DNA from: Chloroflexota bacterium
GTDB lineage: Bacteria; Chloroflexota; Anaerolineae; Promineifilales; Promineifilaceae
DNA length: 64,000 nt
NCBI GenBank assembly: GCA_022616275.1
Contig: JAKEFB010000046.1
Coordinates: 1-64,000 of the forward strand
Direction of reading: 5' to 3'
Shown here: piece after piece, positions 1 to 7,309 of the stretch
How the letters are laid out: each line of letters starts with the position of its first letter
Position numbering within the stretch: the stretch's first letter is position 1
Notes under the pieces: generated by a model
Database searches by the model: none
Seen by the model: the letters and a program-made list of their open reading frames with translations, nothing else
What the model was told of the DNA's origin: nothing
Made by a program: the position numbers and the translations under genes

Positions 1-1188
1 CGGCTCGCCGGCCGGCTTCTCCACCGGCCAGAACTCGATCTCCAGCATCCCCTCCACCAGCCGGCCGCTGCCGGCGCGCATCTTGGCCAGGACGTTGGGC
101 AGGATCATTTCGCGCTTGAAGTTGCCGATGGTGATGAACATCTCGTCGCCCCGCTTGCGCAGGCGGACGTCGCTGCTGCGGACGAAGGGCATGGGCAGGC
201 GCAGCAGGTATTGGCCGTCCTGGCCCTCGACGATCTCTTGCAACCGCCCCTGGTAAAAGACCTGGCCGGGGTCCTGCTCGCCAAAGCAGTCCCGGGCCAG
301 TTGGGCCAGGGCGGCCAGGCCCACGACTTCGTGGGCGTAGTAGGGCGCCTGCCACATGGGCAACGGCCGGAAGTTGGCCTCGATCATTTCCAGGTAGCGG
401 GCCTGGATTTCGTAGCGGCTCTCCAGGAATTCGTTGCCGCCGGCGCTCTCTTTGGGCAAGACCCGGTTGATGACGATGCTGTCCACCGGGTAGTTAAACA
501 GCCCCAGGTAGCTGATGGCCCGTTCCGCCTCGCGCACGACCATTTTTTCGGGAATGACCACCACCCGGTAACTGCTGATGGCCGGGTCGCTCAACGTCTG
601 GCGCAGCGCGGCCGTGGCTTCGTCCAGCTTGCGCAGCGCTTCCATGACCTCGGCCGGGGCGCGCAGGAAGCGGCCGGCCAGGGGGGCGATGGCCTTCATG
701 ATGCCCCGTTCCAGCCGGGTGACGTGGCCGGCGTACCAGCGGAAGGTGTCGGGCATGGTCAGGAGGCGAATCGTCTCGCCGGTGGGGGCGGCGTCAATAA
801 TCACCCGGTCAAAGTTTCGCTCCCTGGCCTGCTTGTCAATGTGCAGCAGGCTGACAATCTCGTCCATGCCGGGAATGGCCGACAACTCGTCGGCTACAAT
901 CCGGTTCAGCCCGCTGCTGTTGCTGATTAGCCCGGCGACAAAATTCTGCAACGTGTCCCAATAATTGTAGATGTCGGCCACGACACTGATCTCTTGCGCC
1001 CAGAGGTTGTTGGCCACCTGGAGCGGCTTGGCCTCCAGGGGAATGTCCAGCGAATCGGCCAGGCTGTGGGCGATGTCGGTGCTGGCCACCAGCGTCCGGT
1101 AGCCCAGCTCGGCGCAGCGCAGCGCCGTCGCCGCCGCCACCGTCGTCTTGCCCACCCCGCCTTTGCCCAGATACAGAATGATGCGCAT
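1..1188 (-). CDS. ArsA-family anion-transporting ATPase (3' end beyond window)
   Basis: Reading from 1188 down to the window edge gives 396 codons without a stop, so the C-terminus is missing. The protein opens with the deviant Walker A of the ArsA/Get3 class, GKGGVGKT at residues 8-15. It continues with a switch-like segment ('STDIAHSLADSLDIPL') and 'VIIDAAPTGETIRLL', the DxAPTGxTLRLL signature of ArsA/Get3. The family couples ATP hydrolysis to arsenite export or to tail-anchored-protein targeting; nothing here decides between them, and no ars genes are visible. The ATG at 1188-1186 is chosen because TGGAG lies just upstream and the P-loop follows immediately. A cytosolic ATPase is certain; the substrate is unknown. 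Confidence 0.9.
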   Translation of the reverse strand, partial: MRIILYLGKGGVGKTTVAAATALRCAELGYRTLVASTDIAHSLADSLDIPLEAKPLQVANNLWAQEISVVADIYNYWDTLQNFVAGLISNSSGLNRIVADELSAIPGMDEIVSLLHIDKQARERNFDRVIIDAAPTGETIRLLTMPDTFRWYAGHVTRLERGIMKAIAPLAGRFLRAPAEVMEALRKLDEATAALRQTLSDPAISSYRVVVIPEKMVVREAERAISYLGLFNYPVDSIVINRVLPKESAGGNEFLESRYEIQARYLEMIEANFRPLPMWQAPYYAHEVVGLAALAQLARDCFGEQDPGQVFYQGRLQEIVEGQDGQYLLRLPMPFVRSSDVRLRKRGDEMFITIGNFKREMILPNVLAKMRAGSGRLVEGMLEIEFWPVEKPAGEP

Positions 1189-1244
1189 GTTATTCTCCAG
1201 TACGTAGCGGCCGGTTGCTACGTTGCGAAAAAACGACGCTTAAG

Positions 1245-1280
1245 TGGCGCGGTCGAAGACCGGCCACAGCTTGAGAGGCT
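1245..1280 (+). repeat. Interspersed palindromic repeat, copy 1
   Basis: A GGTC/GACC palindrome followed by GGCCACAGCTTGAGAGGCT lies between the converging-spaced ArsA and HD genes. A closely similar element is at 13,698-13,732, and a third, less similar one is inverted at 47,976-48,007. All three are intergenic, which suggests a REP-like element or a processed hairpin. Confidence 0.55.
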
Positions 1281-1306
1281 TAACAGTTGCAACACAAAGG
1301 GGAAGC

Positions 1307-1912
1307 CTACAAGAGCGTGCGGCCGTTGAGGAGGGCTTCAATTTCCTCGATGTTCTTCTGCTTGCCGGGCTCGCGAAAGGAGCGGGCCGCGGCCGTAAAA
1401 TAGCTGTGCTCCCGCAGGAAATTGAGCTGCCTTTCGTACCACTCGCGCAGCGTGGACGGCTGGCCATACACCAACTGCTCCAGCCGCAGGCACTGGCTGA
1501 CAATAAAAAAATCTTCCCGCCCCAGGGAATCCAGGTCGGCGTCGCAAATAATCTCTTGCAGCAGGTTGGCCGGCTCCTGGGGCAGCCGGGTGGCCATGAT
1601 GATCTCCCCGACCGCCTCGATTTGCGCCGGCGAATAGCCATAGCGGGGCAAGGCCCCGGCGGCAATGCTGACCCCAATCTCTTCATTGGCGTAATACTGG
1701 ACCAGGTAACCGGCGTCGTGAAAGAGGGCGGCCGTCTCCAATAATAAAAGCTCCTCGCCATTGACGCTCATCATCTCCCCCAGTTTGCGGACGGCCGCTA
1801 AGACGTCTCTGCTGGTGTGTTGTATCCCGTGGTAGTACAAATCAGGCGCTAACTCGTGGGCCAACCTGTCCAGAATGTATTGCTTGGCACCGGCAAAATC
1901 TGGTTTTGTCAT
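1307..1912 (-). CDS. HD-domain metal-dependent phosphohydrolase
   Basis: A 201-residue soluble protein. HD-superfamily metal ligands are visible in order: H32 ('GIQHT'), H65-D66 in 'ALFHDAGYL', and D124/D126 in 'CDADLDSLG'. The length matches stand-alone HD phosphohydrolases, which hydrolyse nucleotides or phosphoesters. The substrate cannot be read from sequence, and no RelA/SpoT synthetase domain or signalling output domain is attached. It lies downstream of nothing obvious on its strand: the ArsA gene follows after about 118 bp containing a palindromic repeat. The start at 1912 puts the first helix directly before the HD core. Confidence 0.85.
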   Translation of the reverse strand: MTKPDFAGAKQYILDRLAHELAPDLYYHGIQHTSRDVLAAVRKLGEMMSVNGEELLLLETAALFHDAGYLVQYYANEEIGVSIAAGALPRYGYSPAQIEAVGEIIMATRLPQEPANLLQEIICDADLDSLGREDFFIVSQCLRLEQLVYGQPSTLREWYERQLNFLREHSYFTAAARSFREPGKQKNIEEIEALLNGRTLL

Positions 1913-1963
1913 CCTTGAACCTGTGCTTTAAGTGTACCTGGGATTACGCAAAATAGCCAAATT

Positions 1964-1991
1964 GACGACGGACGACGGACGATAGACGGCA
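1964..1991 (+). repeat. 7-bp tandem repeat (GACGACG-like, 4 units)
   Basis: Units GACGACG, GACGACG, GACGATA, GACGGCA are in register between the HD gene and the cyclase gene. It is the shortest member of the 7/8-bp array class that recurs across the window. Confidence 0.6.
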
Positions 1992-2022
1992 GTAAATCAA
2001 GACACAGCTTTGCCACCTGGGG

Positions 2023-2028
2023 TATAAT
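2023..2028 (+). promoter_or_regulatory. -10 box overlapping the cyclase start (leaderless candidate)
   Basis: A perfect TATAAT occupies 2023-2028 and overlaps the first in-frame ATG (2027). If it is the -10 element, transcription would start near 2034-2036, exactly at an in-frame GTG (2036-2038). The real start would then be a leaderless GTG three codons further in. The -35 is weak (AAGACA at 1999-2004, spacing 18). Confidence 0.5.
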
Positions 2029-5000
2029 GAGAGCCGTGTCACAGACTGAGGAAGGAAAGCGTAACGTTCTGGCCGAGTTTGGCCTGGGTTTCGGCGGCGA
2101 AGCTGAACCGGCCGATAGCGGACCTCTTACCCTCCCTGAACAGATCGGCCGCTACCTGCCGCCTGATTTATTGGCCAAATTAACGGCCGAGGAGCCACCC
2201 CGGCGGGGCGTCCTTCTGAACGCCCTGGATCGCCTGCGCTCGCTGCAGTACCTCCTGTCCACCTATTTGCCGGCCAACATGGTCCATCAAAAATTGCGCC
2301 GGCCGCTGCCAGGCCAGGTCAGCGGCGAATTCCAGCAGGGCAGCCTGCTCTTCTCCGACGTGAGCGGTTTCACCGCCCTCTCGGAAAGGCTGGCCATCCT
2401 GGGCCAGGAAGGGGCCGAACAGCTTACGGAGATGATGAACCGCTATTTCGAGACGATGCTGGAAATCCTGGCCTGGTCTGGGGGGACGCTGCTCAAATTT
2501 GCCGGCGACGCCACCCTGGTCTACTTTCCGGCCCAGGAAGGGGGCGAACAAGCCCGCTGGGCGGTCCGCGCCGCCCAGCGGATGATGGCCGCCATGACCC
2601 ATTTTGCCGCCATCGAGACCCCCCTGGGAACGGTGGGGCTGAAGATGAAGGTCGGCGTCAGCACCGGCCGCTTCCTGGAAGTCCACGCCGGTTCGGCCGG
2701 CCGGATGGAATACGTCGTCCTGGGCGAGGCCGTGGCCCGGACGATGGCCGCCGAAGGCGCGGCCGAGGCCGGGCTGGTGGTGGTGGACGAGGCCACGGCC
2801 GCCTTGCTGGACCCGGCGGCCGTCGTCGAGCGCGCGCCCGGCTTTTACGCCGCCGCCCCCGTCGAGGAGTTGGGCGATTTTGAAATTAAGGTCGAGTCGC
2901 GCCGCGCCCGCAACAGTATGTCCTGGAACGCCACGCCCCACGCTATTGCCGCCCAAATGGAAGTGGCCGTCCGCCAGATCGAGGTCCTGACCCCTTACCT
3001 GGCCCAGGAGCTGGTCAGCACTATCATTAGTAGCGCCCGGCAGCGGCGCGTCCCCAGCGAATTCCGGCCGACCACCGTTATTTTCACCAACGTCACCGGC
3101 TTTGAAGCGTTGCTGGCTCATTGGGGCGACCTGGGGGCGCGCCGCGTGGCCCGGATGTTCAGCGATTATTTTGAGGCCATCCACCAGGTCATTGTCGCCC
3201 ACGGCGGCGTCGTCACCCGCATTGACCCCTACAGCAAGGGTTCCAAGATGCTCATCCTCTTTGGCGCGCCGGTCGCCCACGAGGACGATCCCCAACGGGC
3301 CGTCGGCGCCGCCCTGGCCATGCAGGCTGCCCTGGCCGAGCTGAACGACGACTGGCGGCAAACGCTGGCCCGGCAGCTCCCGCCCGATCTGGAAGGCCCG
3401 CCTATTCAACAGCGCCTGGGTATCACCCAGGGCCTGACCTTTGCCGGGCAGGTCGGCTCGTCCACCCGGCGCGAATACACGGTCATGGGCGACGACGTGA
3501 ACCTGGCAGCGCGCCTGATGGGCGCCGCCGAACCCGGCCTGATTTTACTTAGCCAGCGCGTTTACGACGCCGTAGTGGACCACTTTGCCGCCACGGCCCT
3601 GCCCTCTATCCGGGTCAAGGGTAAGAGCAAGCCCATTCCCATCTTCCAGGTTGAAGGCCGCCGGGACGACGCCCTGGCCCGCCGCCGGCGCGGCCGCGGC
3701 CCGCTGTTCGGCCGGACCCGGGAAGTGGCGCGCGGCCGGGTCGCCCTGCGGCAGGCGGCCCTGGGCCAGGGGGCTGTGCTGGCCATCCAGGGGCCGGCCG
3801 GCAGCGGCAAGAGCCACCTGGCCGACGACCTGGTCGCTTACGCCCTGGCCCGCGATTACCGGGTCCTCTTTAGCGAGTGTTATTCTTACACCGCCGATTC
3901 GCCCTACGTTCCCTGGATCAGCCTGCTGCAAAACCTGGCCGGCATCTCTGGCGGCGATAACCGTGACGTTTCCAGCCAGAAGCTCCACCACCTGCTGGCC
4001 GGGTTAGGGCTGGACAACGATGATTACACCCGCCCGCTGGCCAATCTGCTGGGCGTCCGCAGCCAGGCCGCCGGCGGCGCCAGCCGGGCTTTGGGCCAGC
4101 CACCTGCCCCGGCCGCCGCGCCAGCGCAGGCGCCGCGCGGCTCGTCTCTGTTCGGCCAGTTGGGCCAGAAGCTGGCCGCCCAAAAGGAAACGGCCGGGCC
4201 GGCTGGCGGCGACGGCCAGGGTTCGGCCGGGCGGTCCAACCTGCTGCAACTGGCCCAGGAGCGGCAGCAGGGGCGATCCGGCCAGCTCTGGCGCCGCCTG
4301 CAGAGCCAGATTGCCGCCCGCGAGCAGGTCCGGCTCTACCGGGCCATGCACGGCCTGTTCTGGCACCTCTCGGCGCGCGGCCCACTACTCTTGCTCTTTG
4401 AAAACGCCCAATGGCTGGACGCCGCTTCGCAGGCGCTGCTGGACGACGTGAGCCAGCGGCTGGACAACGCTTCCATTCTCATCCTGGTCGTTAAGCGCCA
4501 GGAGGGCAGCGATCCGCCGGCCGGGGCCGGCCTGCTGGCGCTTGGCCCCCTGCCCCCGGAGGGCACGGCCGGCCTGGTGGCCCATTTACTGGACAGTGAC
4601 CCCCCGGCTGAACTTATTGAGGTTATCCACCAACAAAGCCACGGCAACCCGCTCTATGTCCTGGAATTGGTGGACTGGATCCAATGCAGCGGCCAGCATG
4701 ACCCGGCCCAGCTCAAAAACCGGCTGCAGGAGTCCACCACCGTCCAGGAGCTGCTGCTCAGCCACGTTGACCGCCTCTCACCTGATCAGCGCGACGTCGT
4801 CAAAGCGGCGGCCATAATTGGCAGCAGCTTTGCCTGCGGCGAACTGCTGGCCCTCACCGCGCCCGACCTGGACGAAAGGAGCCTGCGCACCTCCCTGGCC
4901 GGGCTGGAACAGGCCCGGCTGGCGCTGCAAACGGAAGCGGGCGACGACCCCCGTTACGTCTTCCAGCAAACGCTCATTCGCGAAGTGATTTACAACAGCC

Positions 5001-6091
5001 TCTCCTTCAGCCGCCGCCGCGACCAGCATGGCGTTCTGGCCGCCTACCTGGAAAAGCGCCACGCCGGCGACCGCGAACAGGCGGCCGAACTCCTGGCCTA
5101 TCACTTTGAGCAGGCCCAGCAATGGTTGCCGGCCGCCCGTTACCTGCTCCTGGCCGGCCACAAAGCCCGGCAGCGTTTTGCCTATGCCCAGGCGACCACC
5201 ATTTATGGCCGGGCTATGGCGGCCGTCACCCGGCTGCCGAAGGCCGAAGCCGGCGGCAACAGCGCCTTGTTGAAGGCCCAAATTCACGAGGCCCAGGGCG
5301 ACGTGGCCCTGGTCGGCGACGACCCGACCACCGCCGCCTGGGCTTACGTCTCGGCCGGCCACACGCTGGCCGCCGCCGGCCTGGAGTCGCCCACCGGCCT
5401 GTTGTTGAAGCTGGCCCTCACCCTGCCCACCCAGGGCGAGACGGCCGCCGCCACTGGCTACGCGACCCAGGTCCTGGCCGGGCAGCCTGGCCAGGCCGAG
5501 GAATTAGCGGCCCGGGCGACCCTGGCCTGGATGGCCTGGCGCGACCGGCCGGCCGAAGCCGGGGAACAGGTCCGGGCTGCCCTGGAACTGGCCAGCCGCC
5601 AGAATAGCCCCTGGGCGGCCGGCGTCCAGGCCCTGCTGGCCGACCTGTCCGGCGATTGGTCCACAGCCCTGGAAGCGTATACTGCTTTTGAACGGCCGGC
5701 CGGCGTTATCCTGGCTGCCTGCCGCCTGGGTGACCGGGCGCTCCAGCAGGGCGACCCGGCCGGGGCTTTGGCCTTTTACAACCAGGCGGCCGAGGCGCTG
5801 CCTAACGACGCCGGAACGGCCGGCGCGGCCCTGGTCGCTTATCGCCGGGCCGAGGGCCAGTGGCGGTTTGGCGGCGATCTCCCGGCGGCCCGGTCGAACC
5901 TGGAAAAAGCCAGCCAGTTGCTGGCCGCCGGCCGGTGGCCGATGCCGGCCGAGCGGCGTCTGGTGGACCAGGCCCTGGCGTTGCTGGCCGCTGGCGACGA
6001 GAGCCCCTGGCCGGCCTGGCAGTGGCGCTATTACGATGACATTCTGCGCACCGCCCTTCTCTTCCGCCCCGAAGCCACCATCCTGCCCTAA
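2027..6091 (+). CDS. Soluble adenylyl cyclase-like protein: two class III cyclase domains, NTPase, helical repeats
   Basis: 1354 residues in the order cyclase 1 (about 105-285), cyclase 2 (about 345-545), P-loop NTPase (GPAGSGKS at 589-596; Walker B-like 'LLLLFENAQWLD'), then TPR-like helices to the end. This is the order of mammalian soluble adenylyl cyclase. Domain 1 keeps both metal-binding aspartates (D111 in 'FSDVSGF', D161 in 'LLKFAGDATL') but lacks the catalytic Asn. Domain 2 has lost the aspartates (N355; S406 in 'KGSKML') but keeps N492 and R496 in 'GDDVNLAARL'. The halves therefore appear complementary, giving one composite active site. The next gene encodes a cNMP-binding protein, supporting cAMP as product. 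A -10 box overlaps the ATG, so GTG 2036 may be the true start. Confidence 0.88.
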   Translation: MRAVSQTEEGKRNVLAEFGLGFGGEAEPADSGPLTLPEQIGRYLPPDLLAKLTAEEPPRRGVLLNALDRLRSLQYLLSTYLPANMVHQKLRRPLPGQVSGEFQQGSLLFSDVSGFTALSERLAILGQEGAEQLTEMMNRYFETMLEILAWSGGTLLKFAGDATLVYFPAQEGGEQARWAVRAAQRMMAAMTHFAAIETPLGTVGLKMKVGVSTGRFLEVHAGSAGRMEYVVLGEAVARTMAAEGAAEAGLVVVDEATAALLDPAAVVERAPGFYAAAPVEELGDFEIKVESRRARNSMSWNATPHAIAAQMEVAVRQIEVLTPYLAQELVSTIISSARQRRVPSEFRPTTVIFTNVTGFEALLAHWGDLGARRVARMFSDYFEAIHQVIVAHGGVVTRIDPYSKGSKMLILFGAPVAHEDDPQRAVGAALAMQAALAELNDDWRQTLARQLPPDLEGPPIQQRLGITQGLTFAGQVGSSTRREYTVMGDDVNLAARLMGAAEPGLILLSQRVYDAVVDHFAATALPSIRVKGKSKPIPIFQVEGRRDDALARRRRGRGPLFGRTREVARGRVALRQAALGQGAVLAIQGPAGSGKSHLADDLVAYALARDYRVLFSECYSYTADSPYVPWISLLQNLAGISGGDNRDVSSQKLHHLLAGLGLDNDDYTRPLANLLGVRSQAAGGASRALGQPPAPAAAPAQAPRGSSLFGQLGQKLAAQKETAGPAGGDGQGSAGRSNLLQLAQERQQGRSGQLWRRLQSQIAAREQVRLYRAMHGLFWHLSARGPLLLLFENAQWLDAASQALLDDVSQRLDNASILILVVKRQEGSDPPAGAGLLALGPLPPEGTAGLVAHLLDSDPPAELIEVIHQQSHGNPLYVLELVDWIQCSGQHDPAQLKNRLQESTTVQELLLSHVDRLSPDQRDVVKAAAIIGSSFACGELLALTAPDLDERSLRTSLAGLEQARLALQTEAGDDPRYVFQQTLIREVIYNSLSFSRRRDQHGVLAAYLEKRHAGDREQAAELLAYHFEQAQQWLPAARYLLLAGHKARQRFAYAQATTIYGRAMAAVTRLPKAEAGGNSALLKAQIHEAQGDVALVGDDPTTAAWAYVSAGHTLAAAGLESPTGLLLKLALTLPTQGETAAATGYATQVLAGQPGQAEELAARATLAWMAWRDRPAEAGEQVRAALELASRQNSPWAAGVQALLADLSGDWSTALEAYTAFERPAGVILAACRLGDRALQQGDPAGALAFYNQAAEALPNDAGTAGAALVAYRRAEGQWRFGGDLPAARSNLEKASQLLAAGRWPMPAERRLVDQALALLAAGDESPWPAWQWRYYDDILRTALLFRPEATILP

Positions 6092-6126
6092 AAACCTCCC
6101 GGAGGTTGTGAACCTCCGGGAGGTTT
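6092..6126 (+). terminator. 16-bp hairpin after the cyclase gene
   Basis: AAACCTCCCGGAGGTT (6092-6107) pairs perfectly with 6111-6126 around a 3-base loop, directly after the TAA stop. There is no T-run. A related AACCTCCCGAAGGTT pair occurs at 43,117-43,150, so this is probably a dispersed palindromic element acting as a 3'-end structure. Confidence 0.5.
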
Positions 6127-6164
6127 GCCCCGCCAGGCAAGTACGCGTCCGGCTCAAAGTAGAC

Positions 6165-6170
6165 TATAAT
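6165..6170 (+). promoter_or_regulatory. -10 box upstream of the cNMP-binding gene
   Basis: TATAAT stands 104 bp before the start of the cNMP-binding gene and after the hairpin ending the cyclase gene. No good -35 is visible. It would allow the effector gene its own transcript, with the 7-bp array at 6183-6259 in the 5' leader. Confidence 0.35.
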
Positions 6171-6182
6171 CAGGACTGAGGC

Positions 6183-6259
6183 TTGATAGTTGATAGTTGA
6201 CGGTTGATGGTTGGCAGTTGAAAGCTGATAGCTGGCAGCTTATAGCTGATAGCTATTTT
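6183..6259 (+). repeat. 7-bp tandem repeat (TTGATAG/CTGATAG, 11 units)
   Basis: Eleven contiguous 7-base units begin TTGATAG, TTGATAG, TTGACGG, TTGATGG and change to CTGATAG, CTGGCAG, CTTATAG. There are no spacers, so it is not CRISPR. It ends just before the GAGGAGAAA ribosome-binding site of the cNMP-binding gene. Another array using the same unit family is at 57,990-58,042. Confidence 0.85.
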
Positions 6260-6273
6260 ACGAGGAGAAACGT

Positions 6274-7056
6274 ATGCGAGAAGCTGTGGCCCTTAAACAC
6301 AATTACCTGTTCAGCCGGCTGGCTGAGGAGCGCCTGGCGGAAGTTGAGGCCAGCCTGGAAACTCGCTATTTGCAGGCGGGAGAAGTGCTCTTCAACATGG
6401 GTGATCCGGGCGACGAGTTGTTTATTGTCGAAAGCGGCCGGGTCGCGATTTATGCGCCCGACGACAAAAATCCGGGCCAGGAACAGCCCATCCGCATTTT
6501 TCGCACCGGCGGCGTGCTGGGGGAAATGGCCCTCATTGACCGCCAGCCGCGCTCGTTGAGCGCCCGCGCCCTGGAACCGTCCGCCGTCTACGTTCTCAGC
6601 GGCAACACCTTCCGGCAGCTTATTCGCGAAGACCCTGACATGGCTTACGCCGTGATGTACGGCCTGAGCGACCGCATTCGCTACACCACCGAGTTTCTGA
6701 ATGAAGTGCGGCAATGGGTCGGCCGGGTGACCCAGGGCGATTATGGCTCCCATCAATTCCTGGACGAGGTCCGCCACTGGGTCAAGCAGGTCGCCGAGGG
6801 TGAGTACCACGAAACGGTGGAGCGCAACGGCAAGTATCAGGACCAGACCCTGGCCACGCTGGCGGCCGAGTTTGCCCAAATGGCCGCCCGGGTCCAGGAG
6901 CGAGAGAATGAGCTGCGCCAGGAAATTGCCCAGCTCCGCATTGAAATTGACGAAACCAAACGCAAACAGGAAGTTTCCGAAATCACCGGCAGCGATTATT
7001 TTAAGTCCTTGAAAGAGCAAATCAAGTCCATGCGTGATCAACAAAGTGAAGAGTGA
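6274..7056 (+). CDS. Cyclic nucleotide-binding domain protein with C-terminal coiled coil
   Basis: 260 residues. The N-terminal 140 residues form a cNMP-binding domain. Its phosphate-binding cassette is recognisable as 'GGVLGEMALIDRQPRSLSAR' (Gly-Glu pair and the Arg that contacts the cyclic phosphate). The C-terminal half is highly charged and predicted helical ('QERENELRQEIAQLRIEID'), consistent with a coiled coil; there is no HTH, so it is not a CRP-type activator. GAGGAGAAA precedes the ATG. Coming directly after the cyclase, it is the likely cAMP effector, with partners bound through the coiled coil (inference). Confidence 0.88.
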   Translation: MREAVALKHNYLFSRLAEERLAEVEASLETRYLQAGEVLFNMGDPGDELFIVESGRVAIYAPDDKNPGQEQPIRIFRTGGVLGEMALIDRQPRSLSARALEPSAVYVLSGNTFRQLIREDPDMAYAVMYGLSDRIRYTTEFLNEVRQWVGRVTQGDYGSHQFLDEVRHWVKQVAEGEYHETVERNGKYQDQTLATLAAEFAQMAARVQERENELRQEIAQLRIEIDETKRKQEVSEITGSDYFKSLKEQIKSMRDQQSEE

Positions 7057-7309
7057 CGCCGGCCGGCTGTACTCTGTCACGCGATTTGGCAGAGCGAAAA
7101 GAGTTCGGCGGCCGAACTCGGGTTTCGCCTCGCGCCACGATGCAGCACCAAAACTCGTCTCCTTTCGTTGCAACCTTTGCGCCAACAAAACGTAATAGGT
7201 GGTAGTGTGCCGGCGTGGCAGGCGCGACAATCGTCCCCTGTCCAGGACAACTCCTGAAACCCGGCAGCACAGGCATGTTGTTCACAATCTTGAAGGAAGG
7301 AAATCAACC

